Shown here: positions 8,332 through 18,200 of the stretch, in pieces | Layout of the letters: each line of letters opens with the position of its first letter | Position numbering within the stretch: position 1 is the stretch's first letter | Assembly (NCBI GenBank): GCA_005843815.1 | Contig: SZYA01000025.1 | Location: 1 to 32,504, forward strand | Reading direction: 5' to 3' | DNA: 32,504 bases | DNA from: Chlorobium sp. | Lineage (GTDB): Bacteria; Bacteroidota; Chlorobiia; Chlorobiales; Chlorobiaceae | Notes under the pieces: model-generated | The model's database searches: none | What the model was told of the DNA's origin: nothing | Seen by the model: the letters and a program-made list of their open reading frames with translations, nothing else | Made by a program: the position numbers and the translations under genes

Positions 8332-9063
8332 TCATTCATTGATATCGCCACCTACTGGCCTGATGACCAGCTCTTCCACCGATGTCCGCTGCGGCAGGAG
8401 ATAGGCATTGACCAGAGGTCCCGAAATATCTTCAGGCATCATCATGACAGCCTTCATCGCCTCAGGAACCTCTCCCCACATTGGAGTATAGACAGCGCCA
8501 GGCATCACATTGGTAATTTTGACATTACAGCTCTTTGCATAGAGCCGGATGGCTTCAAGAAACCCCTTCTGTCCGAATTTGGACATGGAGTAGAGTGAAG
8601 AGCTTTTGAAGGCAGTCTCGGCAGCGATGGAGGTGATAAAGAAGATGTGGCCCGACTTGTTCTTTTCCATGACAGGGAAAACCTTCTGGGTGAGGAAAAA
8701 TGTGCCCTTCAGATTGGTTGCCATCGTGTATTCATAGTCATCCACGGTCAATTCAGTGAATGGCTTGAATCGGCCAACCCCCGCATTGTTCACCAGGCAG
8801 TCAATGGTGCCGTGGCGTTCCAGTGTGATGCTGACGAGCTGATTGATCTGCGCCATATCGGCAATGTCTGCCTGGATGATATCCACTGCTGCACCGAAAT
8901 CGCGGCATTGAACCCCAACAGTTTCGAGATCCGAAAGCGTTCTCGAAACGAGGATCAGCACAGGCTCAAAATCGCGATATGTTGTTGAGGCTTTTGCAAA
9001 ATCAAGGGCAATGGATCTGCCGATTCCCTTGCCAGCGCCGGTTATGATGATGATGTGTTTCAT
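8332..9063 (-). CDS. Sepiapterin reductase (L-threo-biopterin forming), SDR family
   Basis: Short-chain dehydrogenase of 243 residues. The NADPH-binding motif TGAGKGIG is at 8-15, NNAG at 92-95, and the catalytic triad is Ser145, Tyr158 and Lys162. It resembles along its whole length the Chlorobium tepidum sepiapterin reductase, which makes L-threo-tetrahydrobiopterin, as recalled from its published sequence and structure; the shared blocks include MKHI, FEPVL, SGHIFFITS and PGAVYTPMWG. Trp196, described as orienting the substrate in that enzyme, is conserved at the same number. The PTPS-like gene is about 900 bases upstream on the same strand, separated by radC, which supports a pterin pathway. 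The start at 9063 fits the family N terminus, although no Shine-Dalgarno sequence is evident. Confidence 0.88.
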   Translation of the reverse strand: MKHIIIITGAGKGIGRSIALDFAKASTTYRDFEPVLILVSRTLSDLETVGVQCRDFGAAVDIIQADIADMAQINQLVSITLERHGTIDCLVNNAGVGRFKPFTELTVDDYEYTMATNLKGTFFLTQKVFPVMEKNKSGHIFFITSIAAETAFKSSSLYSMSKFGQKGFLEAIRLYAKSCNVKITNVMPGAVYTPMWGEVPEAMKAVMMMPEDISGPLVNAYLLPQRTSVEELVIRPVGGDINE

Positions 9064-9182
9064 TATTGAGGTGTCAGAGAAGTTGGGTGGATTGAAAGAA
9101 TGGTCCTTTCGGGGCTTTTCATACTGTCTGTAAGTGCTGTGAATTAAGATCGTGCAACTACGTGATGCTGCTCATATCGCCA

Positions 9183-9851
9183 TCACAGCAGGCTGCTCTC
9201 CCGAAAGCTGAACCACTCTGTTTTTCCGATAATGATATGGTCAAGCAGCTCAATCTGTATGACGGCGCTTCCCTTTTTCAGAAGTTCCGTAATCTGCTTG
9301 TCGGCATTGCTTGGCTCAACATCGCCGGAAGGGTGGTTGTGCACAAGGATAATGGCGTGTGAACTCTCTTTGATTGCCGCCTTGAACACTTCGCGGGGGT
9401 GAATGAGCGCGGCGTTGAGCGTTCCTACAGAGACCAGTTCGGTTTTGGTGATCTGGTTTTTGGTATTGAGGTGCAAAACAAAAAGGTGCTCCTTTGTTTC
9501 ATCAGGGATTCGGTTAGCCATGTATTCAAAAATATCCCTTGCTGACTGGATTTTCTTTTTGTTGTTTTTTACGTAGTGCAACCGCTTGTTCAATTCAAAG
9601 ACTGCAACAATTTGCATGGCTTTGGTCTCTCCGATACCTTTGATCTCCTGAAGTTCACCGATGGTTATGTTGACGAGCTTCTCAAGGGTAAAACGGGCAA
9701 TGATTTCGTTGCAGGTATCAACGACGTTGAGTTGTCGTGAGCCAGAGCGCAGAATGATTGCCAGGAGTTCGGCCGGACTCAGTGAGGCCGCTCCACTATT
9801 GAGAAACCTCTCTCGTGGTCTGTTTTCCGGGTCAAAATCATGGAGTCGCAT
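9183..9851 (-). CDS. radC: RadC-family JAB-domain protein (DNA repair protein RadC)
   Basis: The 222-residue protein has a helix-hairpin-helix region ([15 protein letters not shown], 67-81) and a C-terminal MPN/JAB metalloprotease-like domain. The metal-site motif is complete: His171 and His173 in LVHNHPSGD and Asp184 in the following SNAD segment. The family is widespread, and its original link to radiation repair has been questioned, so its function is best described as unknown. It lies between the two pterin genes on the same strand. The ATG at 9851 is preceded by AAAGAG immediately upstream. Confidence 0.92.
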   Translation of the reverse strand: MRLHDFDPENRPRERFLNSGAASLSPAELLAIILRSGSRQLNVVDTCNEIIARFTLEKLVNITIGELQEIKGIGETKAMQIVAVFELNKRLHYVKNNKKKIQSARDIFEYMANRIPDETKEHLFVLHLNTKNQITKTELVSVGTLNAALIHPREVFKAAIKESSHAIILVHNHPSGDVEPSNADKQITELLKKGSAVIQIELLDHIIIGKTEWFSFRESSLL

Positions 9852-9971
9852 CTCTTTAATTATTTAGCACCAGAATTAATGTATAAAAAACGTATTTATG
9901 GAATTTACGAAAAATAGTAAGAAAAGCAAGTCTCTTGTTGTGAGATTCTGAAGAGCTGGCGGGAGATTGAT

Positions 9972-10400
9972 CTATTCGCCTTCGCAGTCTGCCCAGTTGT
10001 TTGGAGTTTCGTACCAGCGGAGCTGTTTCAGTGTCACCCCTTGAGGAAGATGGTGGCATATCCGGCTGAACGCCCATTTGGCAAGGCATTCAGCCGTTGG
10101 TGGCTCATCGGTGATCAGGACTCGCGAATTTCGCTTGACGATAAAGTCAAGATCTTCGGTATCATTTTTCCAGACCGCAAAGCCATGATCAAGTTTGTCG
10201 TGAATCTGCTCTATCATGATCTCTTTCAGAAACTTGAAATCCATCACCATTCCCTGCTCGCTGTCCCCCTCGCGATCAATCAATTCGCCTTCAACTGTGG
10301 CGACAATCACCCCGCGATGGCCGTGCAGTTGATTGCAGAATGAAAAGCTGCCCGGGAGCGTGTGGCCGTAATCAATCTCTATTTTTCGTGAAATGCGCAT
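9972..10400 (-). CDS. 6-pyruvoyl-tetrahydropterin synthase / QueD family enzyme
   Basis: Predicted zinc enzyme of 142 residues acting on dihydroneopterin triphosphate. Zinc ligands are His13 (YGHTL), His26 and His28 (LHGHRG), with the candidate catalytic Cys22 four residues ahead of the HGH motif. Later family blocks are LDHGFAV, PPTAECLAKW and YETPNNWA. The ATG at 10400 is chosen because AGAAG lies nearby and the product then starts directly with the first strand; the longer frame adds 21 residues with no family match. With the sepiapterin reductase on the same strand it suggests biopterin synthesis, but QueD-type proteins (queuosine pathway) share this fold. The order TpsB-PTPS is tandem, with 131 bases between the genes. 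Confidence 0.85.
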   Translation of the reverse strand: MRISRKIEIDYGHTLPGSFSFCNQLHGHRGVIVATVEGELIDREGDSEQGMVMDFKFLKEIMIEQIHDKLDHGFAVWKNDTEDLDFIVKRNSRVLITDEPPTAECLAKWAFSRICHHLPQGVTLKQLRWYETPNNWADCEGE

Positions 10401-10531
10401 GGATCTTCTAAAAGTGTCAGTTACCGTTCTTCTTGTTGGCTGTGGCAAGCAAAGTGTACACAAAAAAATACTGTTTCGCGAATTTATGTTTTGCTTTGGA
10501 TTTTGTAGGTAAAGGATCAGCAGCAGTGCAG

Positions 10532-12226
10532 TTAAAAATATTTAGTTGCCTGGGCATAGACCAAAGGGCCTTCGGCTGGAGTGTTGTCGGCACCGATTTT
10601 CCATCCAACTGTCGATTGCAGGCTGTAGTTATTGGTATCAAACCATTTGATGCCGAGTCCTGCTCCAGTGAGGGTGCGGATATTTTTGCCAGCGTCGGGT
10701 AAGGGAGTGGTGTGAAGCGCGGCATAACCGTGATCTATAAATGCGGAGAGCTCAATGTTGCCCGGAAGCTCTCCGGTTGATGTGACGAGATAGCGTAGTT
10801 CAACCGTTGACACTACTGCCCGGTCGGCTGAGGATTCACTGGTCTGATATGCCCTGACTGCGCTTGGCCCGGACAAGGAGAGTTGTTCAGAGCTGCCCAG
10901 GTTATTGTTGCTCCACTGACCGTATGCTCCGGTGTAGAGTGATAATCCATGATACAGTGTCTGGCTCCTGGCAAGGGCCATGTTCAGCTTGGTATATTTT
11001 CCATTGGTGTGCAATCCGCCTGACGATTGATCGATGGTGAGCGTTTCCGAGTCCCTGATGTTCAGCTCTCCAGAAACAAATCCGAGTGAAAAAGAGGTAA
11101 AACTGCCGCCTTCGCCCGGATTGTTATCCATTTGCAGGCCGTTGATGCCAGCCTGAATGGATGTATTCAGACGTTGATTGCGGGAGCCGGCGCTTGCGAT
11201 TCGGTCGTCGAGCAGACCTCCTTCTGCAGCAACTGTTGCATTCAGAACAAAATTGTTTTGCCGCAGGAGAGGGTGGGCGAGTGAGATACTGAAGTTCCGG
11301 GCACTTCCGCTGGCGTGCAATGCTTCAAACAATCCTCCCATCTGATAGCCAACCTGGCTGTAGTTACATCCGATTTTTGTTCCGTAAGACATTAATGGCA
11401 TTGTGTAGCTGCCCTGTACCGTCTGAAGGTTCCCGATAGTTGATGTTTGTAACCGGAGGTTGAGTTGATCCCCGACATGTAATGGGGAGTAAAGATTCAT
11501 TGTGCCACTGAGATGATTATCTCCGGTTGCCTGGTTTCCATAGTTGTCAATATTCACTGAAAAGCTGGAGGGATTGCCTTCGCTGACTTGAAGGGTTGCC
11601 TTTGTTGTGCCTGGCCTCGAGCCAGGTTCCAGCATAATGCGGGAGGTGATATTGGGCAGTTCATTGGTTCTCATGACCATGGCGGTCAGAGAACGTTCGT
11701 CAATCGGATGGTTGGTTGGTACCTGATTGGCATAATATTCCAGAACAGATGCATGAGTTCTTGTTGCGGCAGTGGTTGTCTCTACATGGATCTGTTCCAG
11801 TATCCCCTCCTGTACCTCAATGATCAGAGTTCCCCCGGGTTTCACTGTTTGGGGTGGAAAGAAGAGCGATGCAAGAAAATACCCCTGTTTCCTGTAGGCA
11901 TTGGTTATTGTGGTTGCTGCGATTTCAAGCTGGGAAAGTGTCAACTCTTTACCCCGGTATGTGGCCATTAACGATGAGAGTTCACCATCGGAAAAGATGG
12001 TGTTTCCTCTAAAGGTAAAGCTTGCAACCTTGATTGTCGTGTTATCTCTTTTTTGTTCCAGAGGTTTCTCCTGTTGAGAAAGAGCTGGTGGAGCCTGCCG
12101 GGGAACAAGGGATGGTGGAGAAAGACTCTCCTTGAGCAACCGGCCAGCATCGGGAAGAGATGTCGCAGAGGAGATGCTGGCCGAAAAAATTACAGTGAAC
12201 AGGAGTATTTTTGATAAGGGGTTCAT
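10532..12226 (-). CDS. Two-partner secretion transporter TpsB (ShlB/FhaC/HecB family)
   Basis: Outer-membrane transporter of 564 residues that would export the adjacent TpsA protein. It has a signal peptide (about 1-23), a proline-rich linker (about 35-60), a first POTRA domain around 65-144, a second at about 146-220, and a beta-barrel from about 225 to the end. The signature of the conserved barrel loop is VRAY (457-460), a variant of the Omp85/TpsB VRGY motif, and the protein ends in the expected aromatic residue Phe. It follows the tpsA gene by 68 bases on the same strand, so the two are likely co-transcribed, with the exoprotein first. No Shine-Dalgarno sequence is evident. Confidence 0.92.
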   Translation of the reverse strand: MNPLSKILLFTVIFSASISSATSLPDAGRLLKESLSPPSLVPRQAPPALSQQEKPLEQKRDNTTIKVASFTFRGNTIFSDGELSSLMATYRGKELTLSQLEIAATTITNAYRKQGYFLASLFFPPQTVKPGGTLIIEVQEGILEQIHVETTTAATRTHASVLEYYANQVPTNHPIDERSLTAMVMRTNELPNITSRIMLEPGSRPGTTKATLQVSEGNPSSFSVNIDNYGNQATGDNHLSGTMNLYSPLHVGDQLNLRLQTSTIGNLQTVQGSYTMPLMSYGTKIGCNYSQVGYQMGGLFEALHASGSARNFSISLAHPLLRQNNFVLNATVAAEGGLLDDRIASAGSRNQRLNTSIQAGINGLQMDNNPGEGGSFTSFSLGFVSGELNIRDSETLTIDQSSGGLHTNGKYTKLNMALARSQTLYHGLSLYTGAYGQWSNNNLGSSEQLSLSGPSAVRAYQTSESSADRAVVSTVELRYLVTSTGELPGNIELSAFIDHGYAALHTTPLPDAGKNIRTLTGAGLGIKWFDTNNYSLQSTVGWKIGADNTPAEGPLVYAQATKYF

Positions 12227-12294
12227 ACAACAATCTGTTAACGATGAGTTTTTCAGGAGTGATGGTATGGATAATGGGCATCTGTTGTTCTTTG

Positions 12295-15200
12295 TTAACC
12301 GACTTTTACCATTACAGTTGTTCGAATTTCACCACCAAACTGATCTTTGGCAATAACCTCAACCAGATAATCCCCGATGGCATCATCCGGTGGTGTACCG
12401 CTGATCACCTTTTGATCTGGATCAAATGACATCCAGGCTGGAATGGATGAGCCATTGACTGAGCCTACCTCGAAAGCGATAACGGCATCTGGATTATTAT
12501 GGGTAAACATCTCCGCAGGAAGAGAGATAGCAAAGAGTGCGCCCGCAGGTTCCGGTACAACGATTGAATTGGCAGCAGTAAAGCCGGTGGAGGTGTTGTT
12601 GAGATATTGAGAGCCCGCTTCCGGGGACTGACTGCTGCTGTTAAAGACAAGAAGATTCTTTGTTACAGGAGTTGGAGAGAGGGCACCGTTGTCAGGATTA
12701 TTACTTGGAGGGGCATTGAGAGCTATGAACTGGCTGACAGCTCTCTGAGTGATGATCGGTGATTCTGCCAGCCAGCTCAATGCGGGGTCAGCATCGCCGT
12801 AGATTTTGCTGAGAGCGTTGGCCATAATGTTGATCGGGCGTCTGGTTATGGTGAAGGCGTTGTTGTCAGCGGTATAGGTTATCTCGTAGTTGCCGGATTT
12901 GTTACCTGATCCGAGAGCGATGTCGTAGATGCCTGGTGTTGAGCCTGTCTGACGATTCAGTGTTCCGGTGATGTCACTGAGGGCATCGGTTACGGTTATA
13001 CTTCCAAGGCTGCCATTGGTGATAGTGACTGCCAGCGCTGGATCTGGTTCGCCATAGGTTTTTGTTGCGGCAAGTGTATTAAGCGTAATTTGACGCGGCA
13101 GAATGTTGAGAGAGTTCCCGGTGAAGTTGATCGCATAGTTGCTGTTGTCCAGCGTGTATTGGGTGATTGCATAGTTTTCAGCTCTTACGTTTTCACCAGC
13201 GGTTCTGCTGAGTGCCCCATTGAAGCTCTCACCCGCCAGAAGGCCGCGTCCGCTACTCTGGCTTTCTGTTGACCATGTCAGGGCAGGATCGGAGTCGCCA
13301 TAAGTTTTTGTGAGAGCGTTGGCCACAACATTGACAGGGCGAGGATCAATTGAAAAAGCTTTATTACTGTTATCAAAGGTAATGGCATAGTTTCCAGCCT
13401 TGGTGCCGGAACCGAGGTTGATATTGTAACTGCCGACATTCACTCCTGTTTGCCGGATTAAGGAGCCGGTAACATCACTTATGGAGTCATTGACACTGGT
13501 GCTCCCGAGGGTGCCACCGGTAATGTTGACGGCGAGAGCAGGATCGGCTTCGCCGTAGATGGTGTTCAGCGCTACAGCGCTAAAGGTAATTGGTCGCTGG
13601 TGTATGGCAAGATAAGCTCCAGTGTAGTTAATGTCATAGTTACTGTTGTCCAGCGTGTTCTGGAGGATTGCGTAATTGCTGACATTTTCGCCAGGTTCTC
13701 TGCTGAGTTCACCGGTGAAAAGGTCGCCAGGAATGAGGCCCCTTCCGTTAGTCGGAGTTTCGGCAGACCAGGTCAAAGATGGATCAGCAGAGCCGTAGGT
13801 TTTATTGTTTGGGTCAGCAGTGATATCAATCGGCTTTGGTTCAACGGTATAGGTGATGCCGGTTCCGCTTGTGAAGGTGAATCCGACGCTGCTCGACAAA
13901 CCATTAGCATAGAGTATGGAGTAAGTGCCGGTATTTGAGGTAGCTGTCGGAGTGCCGCTGACGTTCATGGTGCCGGTCAAGCCAATATTTTGAGCGTTAT
14001 CTTCATTATCTCCAAAATTGGTCAGGGTGTAGCCATACGAGGCATCAGGCTGATCTCCGTAGTAGCCGCTGGATGTTCCACTTGCCAGAGTGGTGTTGAC
14101 CGAAATTTGTCCGGGAGCACTGTCGTAGATGAAGCCGTTGCCGGATTCGCTCACGCTTGTTGGTGCATAGTTGGTATAACTGCTGTTATAGTGACGGAAG
14201 GCAGATCTCAATCCACCCTTGCTGGTTGCTCCAGGGTTGTCTGCATAGATCAACCATCGTGCTGTGCCGGCAGTGGAGAGAATCGAGCCAGTATTGTTGT
14301 CGAAATTCTGCCCAGCCAGAATAATGCTGGTGCCGTTGGTAGCGGTGGCTGCCAGAGTTCCTGAAAGGGTAATGCCTGAGCCAGCGGTTTGCCCGTAGTT
14401 TACCGCATTGATCGTTCCAGCGTTGATGTTGCCCAGGATGATGTCGCTGCTCTCTCTGTTGGTCAGTCCTGCAGCGTCACGCAGTTCAATGGTTACATTG
14501 CCAGTTCCGGTATCAATGCTTGTTCCAGTTGCCATGGTGATGACAGCGTTGCCTGCCGAGCGCATGGCATCAACCACTCCGTTTGCCAGCTTGTCATTGG
14601 CGATGAGTGTCAGGTTGCCATTGTCGGTGGTGATATCAGCATTAAGAAAAAGGCTTTGGCCTGCATTCATCTCGAGATTGCCGCCATTGCCAAGTGGGTT
14701 ATTTGCCGCGATGGCTGAGTTAATCGTGAGGTTGTTGTTGGCCTTCAGTATGAGATTGTTACCGGTATCAAGGAGTGCCGTGATCTGTGCCGGAGTGAAG
14801 GTGTTGTCTGCCCCAGGGTTGGCGTTGTACTCCTGCTGCACCGCAGTTTCTGCCACTTGTGGGGAAACAATATCCACCCGGCCGCTGTTTGTTGACCAGT
14901 TCATGGAGCTGACAATAAAGCTGCCGTTCATGTTTCCCACCGTGAGCGGCGTGATACCGCTTGAACTTATAAAGTCATCTTTTTTGGATCCTGTTATACT
15001 GTTGGCTGAGCTTATGGTGCCGACAAGAAGAGCACTCACTCCATTGCCCACCGTTACTGCTCCCGCATTTGAAATTGAGCCATTATCCCAATTTGAAGAT
15101 CCCACGACGTAGTTGCCATTCGGGAGTGCTGTCGTTATGGAGCCAACCTGATCTCCAGTTTTTGTGCCGATGAGACTGTTGGTGACGTTTATCTCTCCCA

Positions 15201-18200
15201 CCGTACCGCCAACTCCATTTCCCCACGTCACTGCGCCGGCATTGGTGGCGCTTCCCCTGTCCCATCCTGGAGATGAGACAACGTAATTGCCATTTTTTAA
15301 TGCTGTTATTGTATTTGATCCTGTGTTGTCCGGCTTGGTGAAGTCATTTTTGATGGAGCCAATCAGGCTGTTTGTCGCACTGATTGTTCCCACAGTTCCA
15401 CCACCTCCATTTCCCCACGTCACTGCCCCGGCATCAATGATTGAGCCGTTGTCCCAGTTTGGCGACCCAATCACATAATTGCCGTTCGTGAGCGGTGTTA
15501 TGGTATAGAGGGCACCATCATTGGTTGTGGAGCCGACCAGGCTGTTTGTTGCACTGATTATTCCCACCGTACGACCACTTCCATTTCCCAAGGTCACTGC
15601 ACCTGCGTCGATAATTGTTCCGTTATCCCAATGCGATGAGCCAACAACGTAGTTTCCATTTGTCAGGGGTGCCATGGTGTAGGCTATTCCATCATTGGCT
15701 GTTGACCCGACAAGGCTGTTGCTGTCACTTATCACCCCGATAGTGCCGTTAACTCCATCGCCCCATGTCAGAGCTCCAGCATTGATCACCACTCCCTTGT
15801 CCCAATTGGGGGAGCCGACGACGTAATTACCGTTGGTCAGCGCCATCACCGTCGAAGAGAGACAATCATTTGTGGCAGAGCCAATCAGACTGTTTGTTGT
15901 GTTTACTGTACCGATAGAACCGATAGTGCCATTTCCCCAGGTTATTGCGCCTGCATCGACGATTGCTCCATTGTCCCATGGTGGTGAGCTTGTGACGTAA
16001 TTTCCGTTGGAAAGAGCAAAAACAGTCGTGCCAACTTTGTCATTTGGGGAGGAACCGACGAGGCTGTTTGCTGCATTTAAGGCTCCAGTGGCTCCAGTGT
16101 TTCCATTGACCCATGTTGCAGCGCCACCGTTTGTGACTGAGCCATTGTCCCAATTTGGCGACCCCACCACATAACTGCCGTTGGTCAGGGGGGTGAGTAC
16201 CAGTCCGACATTATCACCTCCATAAGAACCGACCAGGCTGTTTGTGCTGCTTATTGCTCCGACTGTGCCGCCAGCGCCATTTGCCCAGGTTACAGCCCCG
16301 ACATTGGTTGCTGTTCCATTGTCCCAGTTTGGCGACCCAATGACGTAATGACCATTGCTCAATGCAATCACTTTTGACAAGTCACCATCATTGGTTTTGG
16401 AGCCGACGAGGCTGTTGAGTGTGCTTGTCACCCCAACAGTGCCTCTGCCTCCATCTCCCCATGTTGTTGCTCCGGCATTAACAATGGCACCATTATCCCA
16501 GCCTGGTGAAGCGACCACATAATGTCCGTTTGCAAGGGGGGTGAGGGTGGAGAGAGCAGCATCGTTGAGTGAAGAGCCAATCAGACTGTTGCTCTCTGAG
16601 ACACTGCCGCTTGTACCCCTGTTTCCATTAATCCAGGTTACGGATCCGACGTTTGCCAATCCGGCATTCGACCATTTGCGACTCATGGTTACAGCATTGC
16701 TATTTCCAGTCAGGGTAATCACTTTTTCACCCACCTGATCATTGGCTGTTGATCCGATCAGGGTCGAAAGCAGTGTGCCATCAGGCTTGTAGAGTCTGAC
16801 TGCTCCAGCATCGGTTGCAACAAAGTCGTCGAGTGGGCTTGCAACCACAATATTGCCGTTTTGCAGCTCCACGATGTTTCCGGATCCATGTTGATCACCG
16901 GCGGCAGGGTCAGGATCGAGTAGTGGAATGACAGCGAAGAGCTGAGCAGAAGCATTGGCATCGATAGTGATGTTACGGGGATCCAGCAGCAGCAGACCGT
17001 TTTCACCATTTGGTGCAGTTGTGATAACCCCACCTGCCATCGCGAGATTCTCATGCCCCGAGACTTCAACTTTTCCTCCGTTGCCGCTGATGCTCCCCCC
17101 TTTGGCCTCAATGGAGCCGGCAAAATTGGTCGTTTGATCAGACCAGATAACGACGGTACCACCGTTGCCGTTCTCAAGCGCATTGGTTGTCAGCCTGCTG
17201 CTGTTGGTAACTGTTGTGGTAACAGCATTGGCTAAGGAGGCATCGTTTCCCTGCCAATCGCCACCGATCAGGATGTTTCCTCCCCCTGTCAGGCCGTCAG
17301 TTTTTACCAGGGCTCCTGCGAGGAGGGTTTGTGGAGACGTGATGGCAATCTGACCTCCTTTTCCAGAGCTGCCGGTGGCGCTGAGTGTACCGGAGAGGTA
17401 GAGGCCATCCCCGGCCTCAATGCGGATGTCTCCTCCAATATTACCGTCTGCTGTTATGTGGCTGTCAGCAGTTTGCTCAATGTTGCCCGTCGCATTGATC
17501 TGTATTGTTCCTGCTTTGGCGCTGCCATCAGCACTCCATCGACCTGCATCAAGAAGGTTATTACCGTGTGCGTTGATATCAGATGCGCTCAGTGTGCCGG
17601 TGTTGAGGATCGAGGCACCCTCAATCACAATGTTTCCCCCTCTCTCTGTCATGCTGGTTGCTCGAATCACGCCGCTGTTATTGACGACCGAGCCAAGCAG
17701 CTCATTGGCCACAGAAGTCTTCATAAAGATGGAGCCTCCATTGGCCTCAATGACTCCACTGTTTGTCACCCGTGCGTTATAATCACTCTCCTCTACCTTG
17801 ATGGCGACAAGGCCGGATGTGTCGAGATCAAGGATAATTGCATTACCGGCGGCGAGGCTTGTGGAGCCTTTGGTGGCGACAATGGTTCCTTTGTTGGTGA
17901 TGTCGTTACCAACCAGAGCGACAAAATCGCCAGTCAGAGAGCCCTCGTTTACCAGTGGACTCTTCGTGTTATTGTGCCGAAATGCATATTTTTCTGCAAG
18001 AAAGTCAGCGTTGTTAATCGACAGTGTTGAGGCGACCAGCCCTCCAACATTGACTGTGGCTCCGGGGGCAAACATCATTCCGTTCTGGTTGATCAGAAAA
18101 AGTCGTCCATTTGCCGTGAGTGTGCCAAAAATTGATGAAGGGTCGTTCCCGATGACCCTGTTCAGCAGGGTAGAATGGGTGGTTGGCTGGGAAATATTGA

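Noticed and set aside
9183..9851. RadC gene as part of a defence or anti-restriction island
   Set aside because: No defence genes are near; it lies among pterin and translation genes and has the usual housekeeping RadC layout.
14408..15112. Plus-strand frames of up to 234 codons opposite tpsA
   Set aside because: They arise from the repeat structure and base bias of the tpsA gene on the other strand; the translations are low-complexity Leu/Val/Pro-rich and have no start signals.
14868..16770. Regular spacing suggesting a CRISPR array
   Set aside because: The 174-bp units are coding, in frame, diverged between copies and have no unique spacers between short identical repeats.
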